A stretch of DNA of 64,000 nucleotides, taken from contig NZ_QPJD01000002.1 of the NCBI RefSeq assembly GCF_003337375.1, forward strand, positions 248,001-312,000, written 5' to 3'. The stretch's first letter is position 1, and every line of letters starts with the position of its first letter. The translations under genes were made by a program, and so were the position numbers. The DNA comes from Paenibacillus prosopidis (lineage in GTDB: Bacteria > Bacillota > Bacilli > Paenibacillales > Paenibacillaceae). Shown piece by piece: positions 45,460-54,420 of this stretch. Below the pieces are notes generated by a model. That model did not search any database. It was not told the origin of the DNA and saw nothing but the letters and a program-made list of their open reading frames with translations.

Positions 45460-45489
45460 AGGTGCCTCCATCGTTAACGGGTGTAAGCG

Positions 45490-45939
45490 TTAAATCCACC
45501 GTTGAATTGTATGTTCATAGTTGACAAGCTCCGATGGAGAGAAAAATATGCCGATTTCTCTTTCCGCGTTGGCTGCTGAATCAGATCCATGAATTAAGTT
45601 AAAATTCGTATGTACGGCAAAATCGGAACGGATTGTACCCGGAAGCGCATCTAACGCATCCGTCTTGCCGATAAGAGCCCGAGACAATGCGATTACATTA
45701 TCGCCTTGCCATACCATAGCGAACACAGGTCCGGAGGCAATGAACTCAAGCAGCGGTTCATAAAATACCTTACCCTTATGCTCCGCATAATGTGTTTCGG
45801 CAAGCTCGCGGCTCACGACCATAAATTTAGCTGCTGTCAGCTGCAATCCCTTTCGCTCAAACCTCGATACGATCTCTCCTATCAATCCACGCTGTACGCC
45901 ATCCGGTTTAATCATCAGAAACGTTCTTTCCATCATCAA
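45490..45939 (-). CDS. ndk: Nucleoside diphosphate kinase
   Basis: 149 residues. [20 protein letters not shown] opening and the active-site His in NLIHGSDS. Transfers gamma-phosphate between NTPs. AAAGGA precedes the first of two ATGs. Confidence 0.97.
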   Translation of the reverse strand: MMMERTFLMIKPDGVQRGLIGEIVSRFERKGLQLTAAKFMVVSRELAETHYAEHKGKVFYEPLLEFIASGPVFAMVWQGDNVIALSRALIGKTDALDALPGTIRSDFAVHTNFNLIHGSDSAANAEREIGIFFSPSELVNYEHTIQRWI

Positions 45940-45962
45940 TCATTCCTTTCATAATCGTATTA

Positions 45963-46937
45963 TTAATAATTACGCTTCCCGACGAAATGCGCGATATCAA
46001 ACAAGTTCTTTTTCGCTGTCACATTCGGTAATCCCTCTAATGCATGCAGAGCTTTTTTTATATACCGGTTCGCGAGCTCGTCAGCCATGTCTCCGCCATC
46101 GCTTTTGCGAATCATTTCAATCGCCCGCCCAGCATCCTTCTGTCCGCCATTCTCCCGGATCAATTCAATTTCATTCAGCAATGATGGCCTTATTTGCGGA
46201 TCCTGAAGCGCCAGAAGAACCGGCAATGTAATATTGCCCTGCCGCATATCCGAGCCGGGCGGCTTGCCAATCTGCTTCTCCGTACCATAAAGATCCAGCA
46301 AATCATCGCGAATCTGAAAGGCCATGCCTACGTTATAGCCAAAGCGGTATAACCGGTTGGCCGTCGTACGATCAGTATTTGCTGCCACGGCGCCGAGCTG
46401 GCAGCTAATCGCAATCAAAAGTGCTGTTTTTCGCCGAATGCGAAGCAAATATTGGCGTACGGATTGCTTCGTGTTGAAGAAATCTCTAATTTGCTCCATC
46501 TCGCCAATACACATCTGAACAAGCGCATTAGATAAAATCTGATGGATTTGCGGATTCGGCAGCTGAGCCGCAATCGATAATGCCTTGCCATGGATATAAT
46601 CACCGGTATACATGGCGATACGGTTATCCCACTTCGATTTTACAGTAAGCTGGCCGCGACGCGTATCGGCATCGTCAATGACGTCATCGTGTACCAGTGA
46701 TGCCATATGTATAAGTTCAAGAGGAACGGCAATCCGCTTCATTACATCAAGCCGGTAGTCACCGAATTTACCCGCTAACAATACAAATACGGGTCTTATC
46801 CGTTTCCCGCCTGCTTTGAGCAAATGCAAAGAAGCCTCACTTAGAAGCACATGGTCATCAGACACGCTGCGCTCAAGCTCAAGCTCAATTTGATTTAGAT
46901 CGCCTTTCATCTTTGCATACAAGTCTAGTAGTTTCAT
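45963..46937 (-). CDS. hepT: Heptaprenyl diphosphate synthase component II
   Basis: 324 residues. Catalytic subunit making the C35 side chain of menaquinone. First Asp-rich motif DDVIDDADTRRG, second DDLLD; GKRIRPVFVLL. AGGTGAAAGA precedes the ATG. Works with HepS encoded 3 kb upstream; four menaquinone genes lie between them. Confidence 0.96.
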   Translation of the reverse strand: MKLLDLYAKMKGDLNQIELELERSVSDDHVLLSEASLHLLKAGGKRIRPVFVLLAGKFGDYRLDVMKRIAVPLELIHMASLVHDDVIDDADTRRGQLTVKSKWDNRIAMYTGDYIHGKALSIAAQLPNPQIHQILSNALVQMCIGEMEQIRDFFNTKQSVRQYLLRIRRKTALLIAISCQLGAVAANTDRTTANRLYRFGYNVGMAFQIRDDLLDLYGTEKQIGKPPGSDMRQGNITLPVLLALQDPQIRPSLLNEIELIRENGGQKDAGRAIEMIRKSDGGDMADELANRYIKKALHALEGLPNVTAKKNLFDIAHFVGKRNY

Positions 46938-46945
46938 TCTTTCAC

Positions 46946-47794
46946 CTATTGGGCAGATTGGTCTTCAAAAAATGTAAGCTCCACGTCATGTGAAAGCAGC
47001 CCCAGCTGCTTCGCATAACGGAAATATAACCTAAGTCCTTCTTGCAGCTTGCTCCCAAAATCATATTGAAGTGAATGAAAGTACCTATCCCAGTACTTCG
47101 AATCTCCACCAAGCTGCTTACAGGCGATAGTGATCAGTGGTTCGAGATGAGTTTTATTATACTGTTTGCTCGCAATAAGTGCCTCGTATACAGCTTGAAT
47201 CGCTTCTGGCGCTGCATCAGCTACTTGCTTACGTGCTGCGACAACCGCATAAGTCATCCCTAGACCTGTCCACTCATTCCATAATCGCCCTAAATCTATG
47301 ACATGCAGGCCATGATTTTTCCAAGAAGCTTGAATGGCGGGATCACCGATAATGAGCGCCGCATCTGTCGTTTCAAGCATGCTGTCTAGCACCGGTTCTG
47401 CTGAAACATACTCCGGTGTACACTCAAAACGCATCATCATAATCATCTTCAACAAATTAATGGAGGTAGCTGACGTCGTAGTGACGGCAATACGCTCAGG
47501 ACGTTTTCGCTCAATCGGTTCCTTTAAAAATAATAATATAGAATTAACGTCTCCAACGGAGCCAACCGACAATTGCGGAAGCAATACATAATCATTCGCA
47601 TTCTGCCCGTAAGAGAATGAAGAAATCGCTGACACATCTAGCTCACCGTTGTGCAGCATCCGGTTTAATACAGAAGGTACCCGCGATATGACCTCGTAGC
47701 TATTAATGCTGGCATGCTCTTCAAATTGATGAAAAAGCGGCCATGCATTGGCGTAATCAATTCTTCCGATGGTGATCGGGCGCTTAATGCCCAT
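46946..47794 (-). CDS. mqnA: Chorismate dehydratase (futalosine pathway)
   Basis: 282 residues, periplasmic-binding-like fold. ITIGRIDYANAWPLF, the GELDVSAISSFSYG segment and SATSINLLK match MqnA. It turns chorismate into 3-enolpyruvylbenzoate, the first step of the futalosine route. ATG at 47794 has GGGGAG 9 nt upstream and overlaps ubiX by 11 nt. Neighbouring UbiX and UbiA proteins fit the later steps. Confidence 0.9.
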   Translation of the reverse strand: MGIKRPITIGRIDYANAWPLFHQFEEHASINSYEVISRVPSVLNRMLHNGELDVSAISSFSYGQNANDYVLLPQLSVGSVGDVNSILLFLKEPIERKRPERIAVTTTSATSINLLKMIMMMRFECTPEYVSAEPVLDSMLETTDAALIIGDPAIQASWKNHGLHVIDLGRLWNEWTGLGMTYAVVAARKQVADAAPEAIQAVYEALIASKQYNKTHLEPLITIACKQLGGDSKYWDRYFHSLQYDFGSKLQEGLRLYFRYAKQLGLLSHDVELTFFEDQSAQ

Positions 47795-48431
47795 TCTTTT
47801 CATCTCCCCATCTTCTGTATAAATCATGATCAATTCCCATATTGTCCATCACTTTACCGACAAGGAAATCAACCATTTCGTCCATCGATTGCGGTTTATA
47901 ATAAAATGCAGGCATAGCCGGGATCATCCGTACACCTAAGCGGGACAACGTCAGCATATTTTCCAAATGGATGGCATGAAGCGGCGTCTCCCTTGGTACA
48001 AGCAGCAGTTGACGGTTCTCCTTCAGCATCACATCTGCCGCTCTAGTCATCAAATCATCGGAAATGCCGTGCGCGATAGACGCAAGCGTCCCCATCGAGC
48101 ACGGCATAATAACCATTCCTTGGACGCGGAACGAACCGCTTGCAATAGCTGCACCTATATCCGCATTCGGATGATAAGTAAGAGCGCCGCCCTGCAGCGC
48201 TTCGGCGAAGCGCTGCTCGAGGGCAGCCGTCCGGCGTGTCGTTTCCCAGCCAAGCTCCTCCTTCAATACGCGCCATCCTGCTTCCGTAACCACAAGATGA
48301 ACTTGAAAGCTCTGTCGCAGCAGCTCCTCTATAAGGCGGATACCATATATGGAACCACTCGCACCAGTAATGCCTACGACCCAGCGATTTGACCATTTCG
48401 TTTCGTTAATGTCCTTCCGCTCTCCTACCAT
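47784..48431 (-). CDS. ubiX: UbiX-family flavin prenyltransferase
   Basis: 215 residues. Flavoprotein that makes prenylated FMN for a UbiD-type decarboxylase. GITGASGSIYGIRLIEEL, MPCSMGTLASIAHGISDDL and the C-terminal LVPRETPLHAIHLENML. In this context it would serve the decarboxylase of the futalosine pathway; no ubiD-like gene is in the window. It overlaps ubiA by 7 nt. Confidence 0.92.
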   Translation of the reverse strand: MVGERKDINETKWSNRWVVGITGASGSIYGIRLIEELLRQSFQVHLVVTEAGWRVLKEELGWETTRRTAALEQRFAEALQGGALTYHPNADIGAAIASGSFRVQGMVIMPCSMGTLASIAHGISDDLMTRAADVMLKENRQLLLVPRETPLHAIHLENMLTLSRLGVRMIPAMPAFYYKPQSMDEMVDFLVGKVMDNMGIDHDLYRRWGDEKNGH

Positions 48432-49300
48432 CGGTGAATTACCAGCAAGTCAACGATCGTAAATATAAACAAAACTACACTAAGCGTACCGTTCATTCCA
48501 AAAAATGCCGTTTGCACGCGTGACAAATCGTTCGGGCGGACGAGCCAGTGCTGGTAAAACAACAAAGCTACCGAGATGAGCGTACCCAGCAAGTACATCC
48601 AGCTTAATTCCGTCAGCCAAAACAGCGTTATAAAGCCAATTGCTGTAACGATGTGTAGCAAACGCGCGATCCACAGCGCTCCTGCAATTCCGAAGCGGGC
48701 CGGAATGGAATGTAAACCAGCTTTGCGGTCAAATTCGAAATCCTGCGTTGCGTATATAATATCAAAGCCGGCGATCCACAAGGCGACCGTAATGTACAAT
48801 AACCATGCGGCAGCATCAAAGCCGCCAGTAACCGCTACCCAGCCGCCTAGGGGCGATAATGCAATCGTAAAGCCCAAAACAATATGGCAGAGCCAAGTAA
48901 AACGCTTCGTATAGGAGTAGAGCACAAGCAATACGACAGCGATCGGCATTAGCTTAAGCGCGATCGGCGCCAGATTAGCGCTAGCTACAAACAACAATAC
49001 GAAGGATACGATAATAAAAAGCAACACTTCTGCCGACTTAAGCAAGCCAGCTGGAAGCGCTCGTTTCTCAGTGCGGGGATTACGAAGATCAATCGCTTTA
49101 TCGATAAGGCGATTCAAACTCATTGCTGCGCTCCGAGCGCCGAACATGGCAAGCGTGATCCAACCAATCTCTTCCCATGAAGGGAGACGCTGCTCCAATA
49201 CTACAGCGCCCAAAATCGCGCCCATAAATGCAAAAGGCAAAGCAAATATCGTATGCTCGAATTTAATCATTTCTAAGATGATGCCAATTTTGCGAATCAT
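48425..49300 (-). CDS. mqnP: UbiA-family prenyltransferase, menaquinone (MqnP-like)
   Basis: 291 residues, about eight or nine transmembrane helices. The two Asp-rich motifs are [15 protein letters not shown] and [20 protein letters not shown]. It attaches the polyprenyl chain to an aromatic ring; beside MqnA and UbiX it is best read as the futalosine-pathway transferase rather than a ubiquinone enzyme. ATG overlaps the menG stop. Confidence 0.88.
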   Translation of the reverse strand: MIRKIGIILEMIKFEHTIFALPFAFMGAILGAVVLEQRLPSWEEIGWITLAMFGARSAAMSLNRLIDKAIDLRNPRTEKRALPAGLLKSAEVLLFIIVSFVLLFVASANLAPIALKLMPIAVVLLVLYSYTKRFTWLCHIVLGFTIALSPLGGWVAVTGGFDAAAWLLYITVALWIAGFDIIYATQDFEFDRKAGLHSIPARFGIAGALWIARLLHIVTAIGFITLFWLTELSWMYLLGTLISVALLFYQHWLVRPNDLSRVQTAFFGMNGTLSVVLFIFTIVDLLVIHRW

Positions 49301-50013
49301 TGCTGTCCCTTCTCCTTTGTCCCCATATGCAGCGCCGCAACTCCGCCGGTAAGAGGATACGCAATCACTTGCTGTAAGCCAGCTTGTTCGAACAATCGAA
49401 CAAGCTCTAATCGACCGGGAAACGTCTTAAGCGACTCGGGAAGCCACTTATATTCCTCAAAGCGTTTGGCGACTAGCTTGCCGATCAACGGTAATATACG
49501 CTCGAAATATAAATTATACATAGCTTTAAAAGGCTGCCAGGTTGGCTTCGAAACTTCCAGGCAAACCACTTTGCCGCCCGGTTTAACAACCCGTCTCATT
49601 TCCTGAAGCACCTGTAAGTAATCCGGAACGTTGCGAAGGCCAAAGCCGATCGTGACATAATCGAACGAATTGTCTTCAAACGGCAAGCTCATGGCGTTGC
49701 CTTGCACTAATGTAATTTGACCGTTTAAGCCAAGATTGCCTACTTTAACCGCACCCACATCAAGCATGTTTTGGCTAAAATCCAATCCGATCACTTTACC
49801 TGTTACGCTTGCGTTCGCTAGTGCTATGGTCCAATCACAAGTGCCGCAGCAAAGATCCAGTGCCGTCTCTCCAGGAGCAACGTTCATCTTCTTCATCGTA
49901 AACTTGCGCCATGCTTTGTGTCTGCGGAAGCTGATTAAATCGTTCATGAAATCGTATTTCGGCGCTATGCGTTCAAATACGCCATGCACATGGCTTTTGG
50001 AGTTCGTTTCCAT
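49297..50013 (-). CDS. menG: Demethylmenaquinone methyltransferase
   Basis: 238 residues. SAM methyltransferase of the UbiE/MenG family: [46 protein letters not shown], and LEVSKP. Last step of menaquinone synthesis. GAGGTGACTTGAACG precedes the ATG; 8 nt after hepS. Confidence 0.96.
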   Translation of the reverse strand: METNSKSHVHGVFERIAPKYDFMNDLISFRRHKAWRKFTMKKMNVAPGETALDLCCGTCDWTIALANASVTGKVIGLDFSQNMLDVGAVKVGNLGLNGQITLVQGNAMSLPFEDNSFDYVTIGFGLRNVPDYLQVLQEMRRVVKPGGKVVCLEVSKPTWQPFKAMYNLYFERILPLIGKLVAKRFEEYKWLPESLKTFPGRLELVRLFEQAGLQQVIAYPLTGGVAALHMGTKEKGQQ

Positions 50014-50021
50014 CGTTCAAG

Positions 50022-50891
50022 TCACCTCGTCTTGTTGAGCGCAGGCGTGTATCCGGTCAGCTTATTTAACAGAGCATCGACAATTTGAGTCAATTCACCG
50101 AAAAGCTTGTCCGATTCCAGCTTGCCTGCGATAGCTTTCACCGCATCAGCTGAATGCTCCAGCTTAGCCGTTAGCAGATTGCGTACGTTATATTTTTCCA
50201 CCAAGCCCGTAATGAAAGCAGGTTCATTTAAGCTCTGCGACAGCTGCTGACGCTCTTCATCAGTACCCTCTTGCATGACATGCCAGTAAGCCCAGCTCTT
50301 GTCGAACCGGAAGGGGCTTTCGCTGCGCTTAATCTCTTCAAGCACAACCTCACAACGGCTTACACAGCCGAGCACCTCCGACCAGACGCGTGACAAAGCC
50401 CCCTCCAATACGCCAGAGAACAGCTGGAACAATTCGCTACGCACTTGGACGGTAAAGCTCAAATATTCTTCCGCGGTCACTTTAAGCTGTCTCATCCGGA
50501 CATAAAGATTCACCTTAAGCCGGTTAACCTCGCATACGGCGCCGCTTATTTTGGATACCATATCAATTTGACCGGCTTGTGAAAGCATTTGATAAAATCT
50601 TGCGCTAAAGTAATCGCCTGCAAGCACCTTGAGTTGTCTTGAACGCATCTCGCGCTCCGGCATCGGTTCCGAATCCGTATCGATTAAATCATGTGTATCC
50701 ATGCCTAGCTGCACAAGAGATATGACAAGCGTATACAGCTCACTGTGCTTCGTTAATGATTGCTGGTGATTAAGAAAAGCATAAAGTAACCGAAGCCGGG
50801 AATCCGAAATTTCCGGCAGCTCCGTATGCCTTTGAATCATGTCATAGTCGACGTATTTTTGAGCTATTTCAGGTATACGGTAAGGTTTCAT
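50022..50891 (-). CDS. hepS: Heptaprenyl diphosphate synthase component I
   Basis: 289 residues, all-helical, weakly conserved regulatory subunit (HEPPP_synt_1). YTLVISLVQLGMDTHDLID and VLAGDYFSARFYQMLS are the best-matching segments. The Asp motifs of the catalytic subunit are missing, as expected. GGAGG precedes the ATG. Confidence 0.9.
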   Translation of the reverse strand: MKPYRIPEIAQKYVDYDMIQRHTELPEISDSRLRLLYAFLNHQQSLTKHSELYTLVISLVQLGMDTHDLIDTDSEPMPEREMRSRQLKVLAGDYFSARFYQMLSQAGQIDMVSKISGAVCEVNRLKVNLYVRMRQLKVTAEEYLSFTVQVRSELFQLFSGVLEGALSRVWSEVLGCVSRCEVVLEEIKRSESPFRFDKSWAYWHVMQEGTDEERQQLSQSLNEPAFITGLVEKYNVRNLLTAKLEHSADAVKAIAGKLESDKLFGELTQIVDALLNKLTGYTPALNKTR

Positions 50892-51014
50892 GGGGTAAGC
50901 CTCCGAACAGAGAAGCGCACATCGCCGCTCAATAATCTAAACTATTATAGCACAATTTATTTTAAAGAGCATACGATTCAAATGAGTGTTCAACATTTTG
51001 CAACAAACATCCTC

Positions 51015-51590
51015 TTACATTTGCGAAACCGAAGTAGGCTTTACAGTAAATCCCGATACCGGGCCAAACCTTTCCTCCCATGCAGACGTGAAGCTTACTC
51101 TTAACCTTTTTCGCCATACCTCGTCATGAACCGGATCAGCATGAGCAAGCGCGTCCATCTCAAAAATGAGCCAGCTGTCTGTTTTCCTTACGTCAACAGC
51201 TGCTAACAGCGCTGTGCCATCCGGGCGGTCCTCCACGATTCGTATAAGCACCCGCTTTACGTTTTCCAATTGCAAAAAAGATAAGCGGAGCAGCTTCTCC
51301 ACATCCGCGAACCATGCGGACGGACGGCCTGCGCCAGTTTTCACTCTCATATCGACGGATAACACTGCGTTGCTCCACTCGGCTTTATCCAAGCGCTCAT
51401 TGAGCTGGATGCCAACAAGCACGTCGACGAGGTTGCTGTTCGTAAGCCTGACGGCCGGGGTAGAGCGAAATACGGCTACTTCGCTCCGATTGGGCAGATT
51501 TTGTGAAGTCAGATGAGGCAGCCAAGTCAATAATAAAGTAACTGCAAGTACAGTCAAACAAGCTGTTAACAGCGGTTTACCTATATGCAC
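51015..51590 (-). CDS. Membrane-anchored protein of unknown function
   Basis: About 191 residues with one N-terminal membrane helix (PLLTACLTVLAVTLLLTWL) and an outside domain of mixed alpha/beta. GTG at 51590 follows GGAGGTG by 6 nt. I do not recognise the family. It lies between mtrB and hepS. Confidence 0.7.
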   Translation of the reverse strand: MHIGKPLLTACLTVLAVTLLLTWLPHLTSQNLPNRSEVAVFRSTPAVRLTNSNLVDVLVGIQLNERLDKAEWSNAVLSVDMRVKTGAGRPSAWFADVEKLLRLSFLQLENVKRVLIRIVEDRPDGTALLAAVDVRKTDSWLIFEMDALAHADPVHDEVWRKRLRVSFTSAWEERFGPVSGFTVKPTSVSQM

Positions 51591-51711
51591 CCGGGGCACC
51601 TCCAAGTACTAATCATCAAGCCTGAACCTATAAAAAGCAGGCAGCGAATAAATAACTCATACACTCATTGTACGAGCACTGATGGATGATTATTCGGAGA
51701 GCAGCAGGGAA

Positions 51712-51737
51712 TAAAAAAAAGCAGGCTTCGCCTGCTT
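51712..51737 (-). terminator. Terminator after mtrB
   Basis: AAGCAGGC (51719-51726) pairs with GCCTGCTT (51730-51737); an eight-U run follows in the minus direction. Confidence 0.9.
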
Positions 51738-51748
51738 CAATCTTTGTG

Positions 51749-51970
51749 CTACTGGTCGGTTTCCATCGTTCCGTATTTCGTCATCACTACTGCTTTACCG
51801 CGAATTTTGATCGCTGAGGTATGATCAGTAAATTGACAGATTAAAATTTCGTTTTTGTCCAGCTTTTCCGTATGATGAAATTTCGTATCTTGTCCGCGTG
51901 TCAAACCGATGACTTGAACGCCCTGATCCTTTGCTTTTACAACAATATATTCGCCATGAGTAGGCTCCAT
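51749..51970 (-). CDS. mtrB: trp RNA-binding attenuation protein (TRAP)
   Basis: 73 residues, the TRAP length. VQVIGLTRGQDTKFHHTEKL and TSAIKIRGKAVVMTKYG contain the tryptophan- and RNA-contact residues of the family, including the KIRG lysine and arginine. Eleven subunits form a ring that wraps (G/U)AG repeats when tryptophan is bound. Its target lies before trpE in this window. In B. subtilis folE (mtrA) precedes mtrB; here hbs is next and folE is missing. Confidence 0.96.
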   Translation of the reverse strand: MEPTHGEYIVVKAKDQGVQVIGLTRGQDTKFHHTEKLDKNEILICQFTDHTSAIKIRGKAVVMTKYGTMETDQ

Positions 51971-52061
51971 CGTTATCCCTCCGCATCCGCTATTCCAAAC
52001 TATCCATGTGAATTATAGTGGAAGTCGAACATTTGTGCAATCTATTGCTTAGCTCTTCGAA

Positions 52062-52097
52062 ACAAAAGACGCTCGAACATGGTTCCGTTCGAGCGTC
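52062..52097 (-). terminator. Terminator after hbs
   Basis: GACGCTCGAAC (52068-52078) pairs with GTTCGAGCGTC (52087-52097), then TTTTG in the minus direction. Confidence 0.88.
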
Positions 52098-52113
52098 TCC
52101 TGCACCGATATAC

Positions 52114-52389
52114 TTAATTGGATACGAGGTCCTTAAGTGATTTCCCTGGTTTAAAAGCAGGCATCTTGCTTGCTGCGATATCGATTTCTTCACCAGTTTG
52201 CGGGTTACGGCCTTTACGGGCTTGACGCTCGCGCACTTCGAAGTTACCAAATCCAACCAATTGCACTTTGTCTCCGCCTTGAAGGGCATCGGAAATGGCA
52301 TCAAAAACGGCATCAACCGCTTTCGTTGCATCTTTCTTCGACAGATCAGTCAATTCAGCTACTTTAGCAATCAAATCTGTTTTGTTCAT
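52114..52389 (-). CDS. hbs: HU-type DNA-binding protein
   Basis: 91 residues. [40 protein letters not shown] and the C-terminal [13 protein letters not shown] match HBsu. Nucleoid protein. GAGGAGG precedes the ATG, and a 38-nt hairpin repeat abuts this site. Confidence 0.98.
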   Translation of the reverse strand: MNKTDLIAKVAELTDLSKKDATKAVDAVFDAISDALQGGDKVQLVGFGNFEVRERQARKGRNPQTGEEIDIAASKMPAFKPGKSLKDLVSN

Positions 52390-52406
52390 TGTTTCACCTC
52401 CTCAAA

Positions 52407-52444
52407 GTTTTGTGAAGCAAAACTAGCTTCGTAAGCATAAGCTT
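52407..52444. repeat. 38-nt hairpin repeat next to the hbs Shine-Dalgarno
   Basis: GTTTTG-TGAAG-CAAAAC is followed by a GCTTCGTAAGC-containing arm ending in AAGCTT. In the hbs mRNA it lies 3 nt 5' of GAGGAGG. It is about 85 percent identical to the tandem pair at 55191-55266, and the stem keeps pairing despite base changes. Confidence 0.75.
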
Positions 52445-52521
52445 GAAGGCAAATGAAGTCTCATCTTATCCCTCTTATTAACCGAAAACTTCAAAAATAT
52501 ACCTTTGGACCGAACAAACCT

Positions 52522-52550
52522 ATAGTAATACAGCCGATTGGCAATTTCAA
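52522..52550 (-). promoter_or_regulatory. Sigma-A promoter of hbs
   Basis: TTGAAA (52550-52545), 17-bp spacer, TACTAT (52527-52522), about 130 nt upstream of hbs, so the 38-nt repeat is in the 5' UTR. Confidence 0.7.
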
Positions 52551-52574
52551 GTGTTAACCTGTAAATCTCCGAAA

Positions 52575-52606
52575 CAAAAAACCGCTCCCGATTTTGTTGG
52601 AAGCGG
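52575..52606 (-). terminator. Terminator after spoIVA
   Basis: CCGCTTCC (52606-52599 in the minus direction) pairs with GGGAGCGG (52589-52582, one G-U), followed by six Us. Confidence 0.87.
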
Positions 52607-52632
52607 CTTATTTGTAAATCACTGCAACTTAT

Positions 52633-54111
52633 CTACAAAATAATGGCAATCAGACCGCCGGAGCCTTCGTTAATAATGCGTCCCAGCGTCTCCTGGAGCT
52701 TGTAGCGGGCGTTGTCCGGCATCATGGCAATTTTGCCTTGAATACCTTCCCGAACGATGGAATGCAAGGAACGTCCGAATATATCAGACTCCCAAATTTT
52801 AATTGGGTCATTCTCAAAGTCTTGCATTAAGTATCGGACCAGCTCTTCGCTTTGCTTCTCCGTGCCGATAATCGGAGCAAATTCAGACTCTACATCGACG
52901 CGGATCATATGGATGGATGGTGCTGTCGCTTTCAGCCTAACTCCGAAGCGCGAACCTTGACGGATCAATTCCGGCTCGTCGAGCGCCATTTCCGCAAGCG
53001 TTGGTGCGGCGATACCGTAACCGGTCGTTTTGACCATTTCAAGCGCTTCTGCGAAGCGGTCATATTCCCGTTTGGCGTGTGAGAACTCCTGCATAAGCTG
53101 CAGCAAGTGATCTTTGCCTCGGATCTCTACACCGACAACCTCCATCAGGATGCGGTCATAAAGCTCATCAGGCGCGTACAAATCGATTTCGGCGACGCCC
53201 TGCCCCATATTCATGCCGCTTAGTCCAGCGCGGGCAATGAAATCGTACTCCATAAACTGAGTTACGACGCGGTCAACGTCCCGTAATCGGCGGATATCTT
53301 TCACCGTATCACGCACCGAGCTTTCATAGTTGCTTCGCAGCCAGTGATTGTCGTTCAGCACCATAACCCAGCTCGGCAAGTTCACATTCACTTCGTGGAC
53401 AGGGAACTCGTAGAGTACTTCGCGCAGAACGGAAATGACTTCTTCCTCGCCCATCGTAGCCACACTGAGCGTCATTACCGGAATATCGTATTTCGCTTGC
53501 AGCTCATTGCGCAGTTGCAGCGCTTCTTCACTCTTCGGACGTGTTGAGTTAATAATAAGCACAAAAGGTTTACCGACTTCCTTCAGCTCATTAATGACGC
53601 GCTCTTCGGCTACGACATAGGAGCTGCGGGGTATTTCGGCGATCGAACCGTCCGTCGTGACGACAACACCTAAAGTCGAATGCTCTTGGATGACTTTACG
53701 CGTTCCGATCTCAGCCGCTTCTTGGAATGGAATCGGCTCATCGAACCAAGGTGTTGTAATCATGCGGGGACCGTTTTCGTCCTCATAGCCTTTTGCGCCT
53801 TCTACAGCGTATCCGACGCAGTCGACCAATCTCACGTTTACCTCAAGTCCATCGGTAACCTTGAGCTGAACCGCTTGATTAGGAACAAATTTAGGCTCTG
53901 TTGTCATAATCGTCTTTCCTGCGGCGCTTTGAGGGAGTTCGTCCACGGCTCTCACACGGTCTGATTCGTTAGCAATGTTCGGAAGTACGACCGTCTCCAT
54001 AAACCGTTTTATAAACGTTGATTTGCCCGTCCGGACCGCTCCGACAACCCCGAGGTAAATATCCCCGCCGGTACGTTCGGCTATGTCCTTGAAAATGTCC
54101 ACTTTCTCCAC
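52633..54111 (-). CDS. spoIVA: Stage IV sporulation protein A, spore coat ATPase
   Basis: 492 residues, same as the family. Cytoskeletal ATPase that forms the basement layer of the spore coat on the forespore surface. The N-terminal EKVDIFKDIAERTGGDIYLG leads into Walker A GAVRTGKST; LVDCVGY and the very conserved end NEGSGGLIAIIL are present. The GTG at 54111 has GGGAGGGG upstream and matches the B. subtilis start; the upstream open frame is not conserved. Confidence 0.98.
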   Translation of the reverse strand: MEKVDIFKDIAERTGGDIYLGVVGAVRTGKSTFIKRFMETVVLPNIANESDRVRAVDELPQSAAGKTIMTTEPKFVPNQAVQLKVTDGLEVNVRLVDCVGYAVEGAKGYEDENGPRMITTPWFDEPIPFQEAAEIGTRKVIQEHSTLGVVVTTDGSIAEIPRSSYVVAEERVINELKEVGKPFVLIINSTRPKSEEALQLRNELQAKYDIPVMTLSVATMGEEEVISVLREVLYEFPVHEVNVNLPSWVMVLNDNHWLRSNYESSVRDTVKDIRRLRDVDRVVTQFMEYDFIARAGLSGMNMGQGVAEIDLYAPDELYDRILMEVVGVEIRGKDHLLQLMQEFSHAKREYDRFAEALEMVKTTGYGIAAPTLAEMALDEPELIRQGSRFGVRLKATAPSIHMIRVDVESEFAPIIGTEKQSEELVRYLMQDFENDPIKIWESDIFGRSLHSIVREGIQGKIAMMPDNARYKLQETLGRIINEGSGGLIAIIL

Positions 54112-54210
54112 TGAATATCCCCTCCCAATTGATTTTCCGGTTCGCCGCCATCCACCGGTCAATAGGGCAGGCCAGCGACGCAACTCGTACATGCTTTTTG
54201 GACTAGTAAC

Positions 54211-54325
54211 ATCTTATGTTCCGAGTCTCCGATTATGACGATTCCTTCTACGAAATCTTTTTTTGCTTTCGTCAACCAACATCCTTCCAAGATTGAGTTA
54301 TATGAGTAAAAGGACACAACTATGA
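54211..54325 (-). promoter_or_regulatory. Candidate sigma-E promoters of spoIVA
   Basis: In the 309-bp gap before spoIVA two sigma-E-like pairs occur: TCATAGT (54325-54319), 14 nt, CATATAAC (54304-54297); and TCATAAT (54238-54232), 13 nt, CATAAGAT (54218-54211). Each -10 matches CATACAMT at six of eight. B. subtilis spoIVA also has two sigma-E promoters. The rest of the gap holds only the terminator at 54335-54378. Confidence 0.4.
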
Positions 54326-54334
54326 CGATTACAA

Positions 54335-54378
54335 GCAAAAAAATCCTCTCCCTGGACATTCTACAAGGAGAGGATTTT
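54335..54378 (-). terminator. Terminator after the YphF-like gene
   Basis: AAAATCCTCTCC (54378-54367 in the minus direction) pairs with GGAGAGGATTTT (54351-54340) and runs into Us. Confidence 0.88.
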
Positions 54379-54420
54379 CAGTTTTGGTAACATAAATTTT
54401 GATAAAAAACCGAGGTTGTC

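Noticed and set aside
52520..54111. Possible frameshift or fusion in spoIVA because of a longer open frame
   Set aside because: The extra residues before the GTG at 54111 are not conserved; the 492-residue product is complete.
54159..54359. 66-codon minus-strand frame with a hydrophobic start, before spoIVA
   Set aside because: It begins inside the loop of the upstream terminator, has no ribosome-binding site and covers the spoIVA promoter region.
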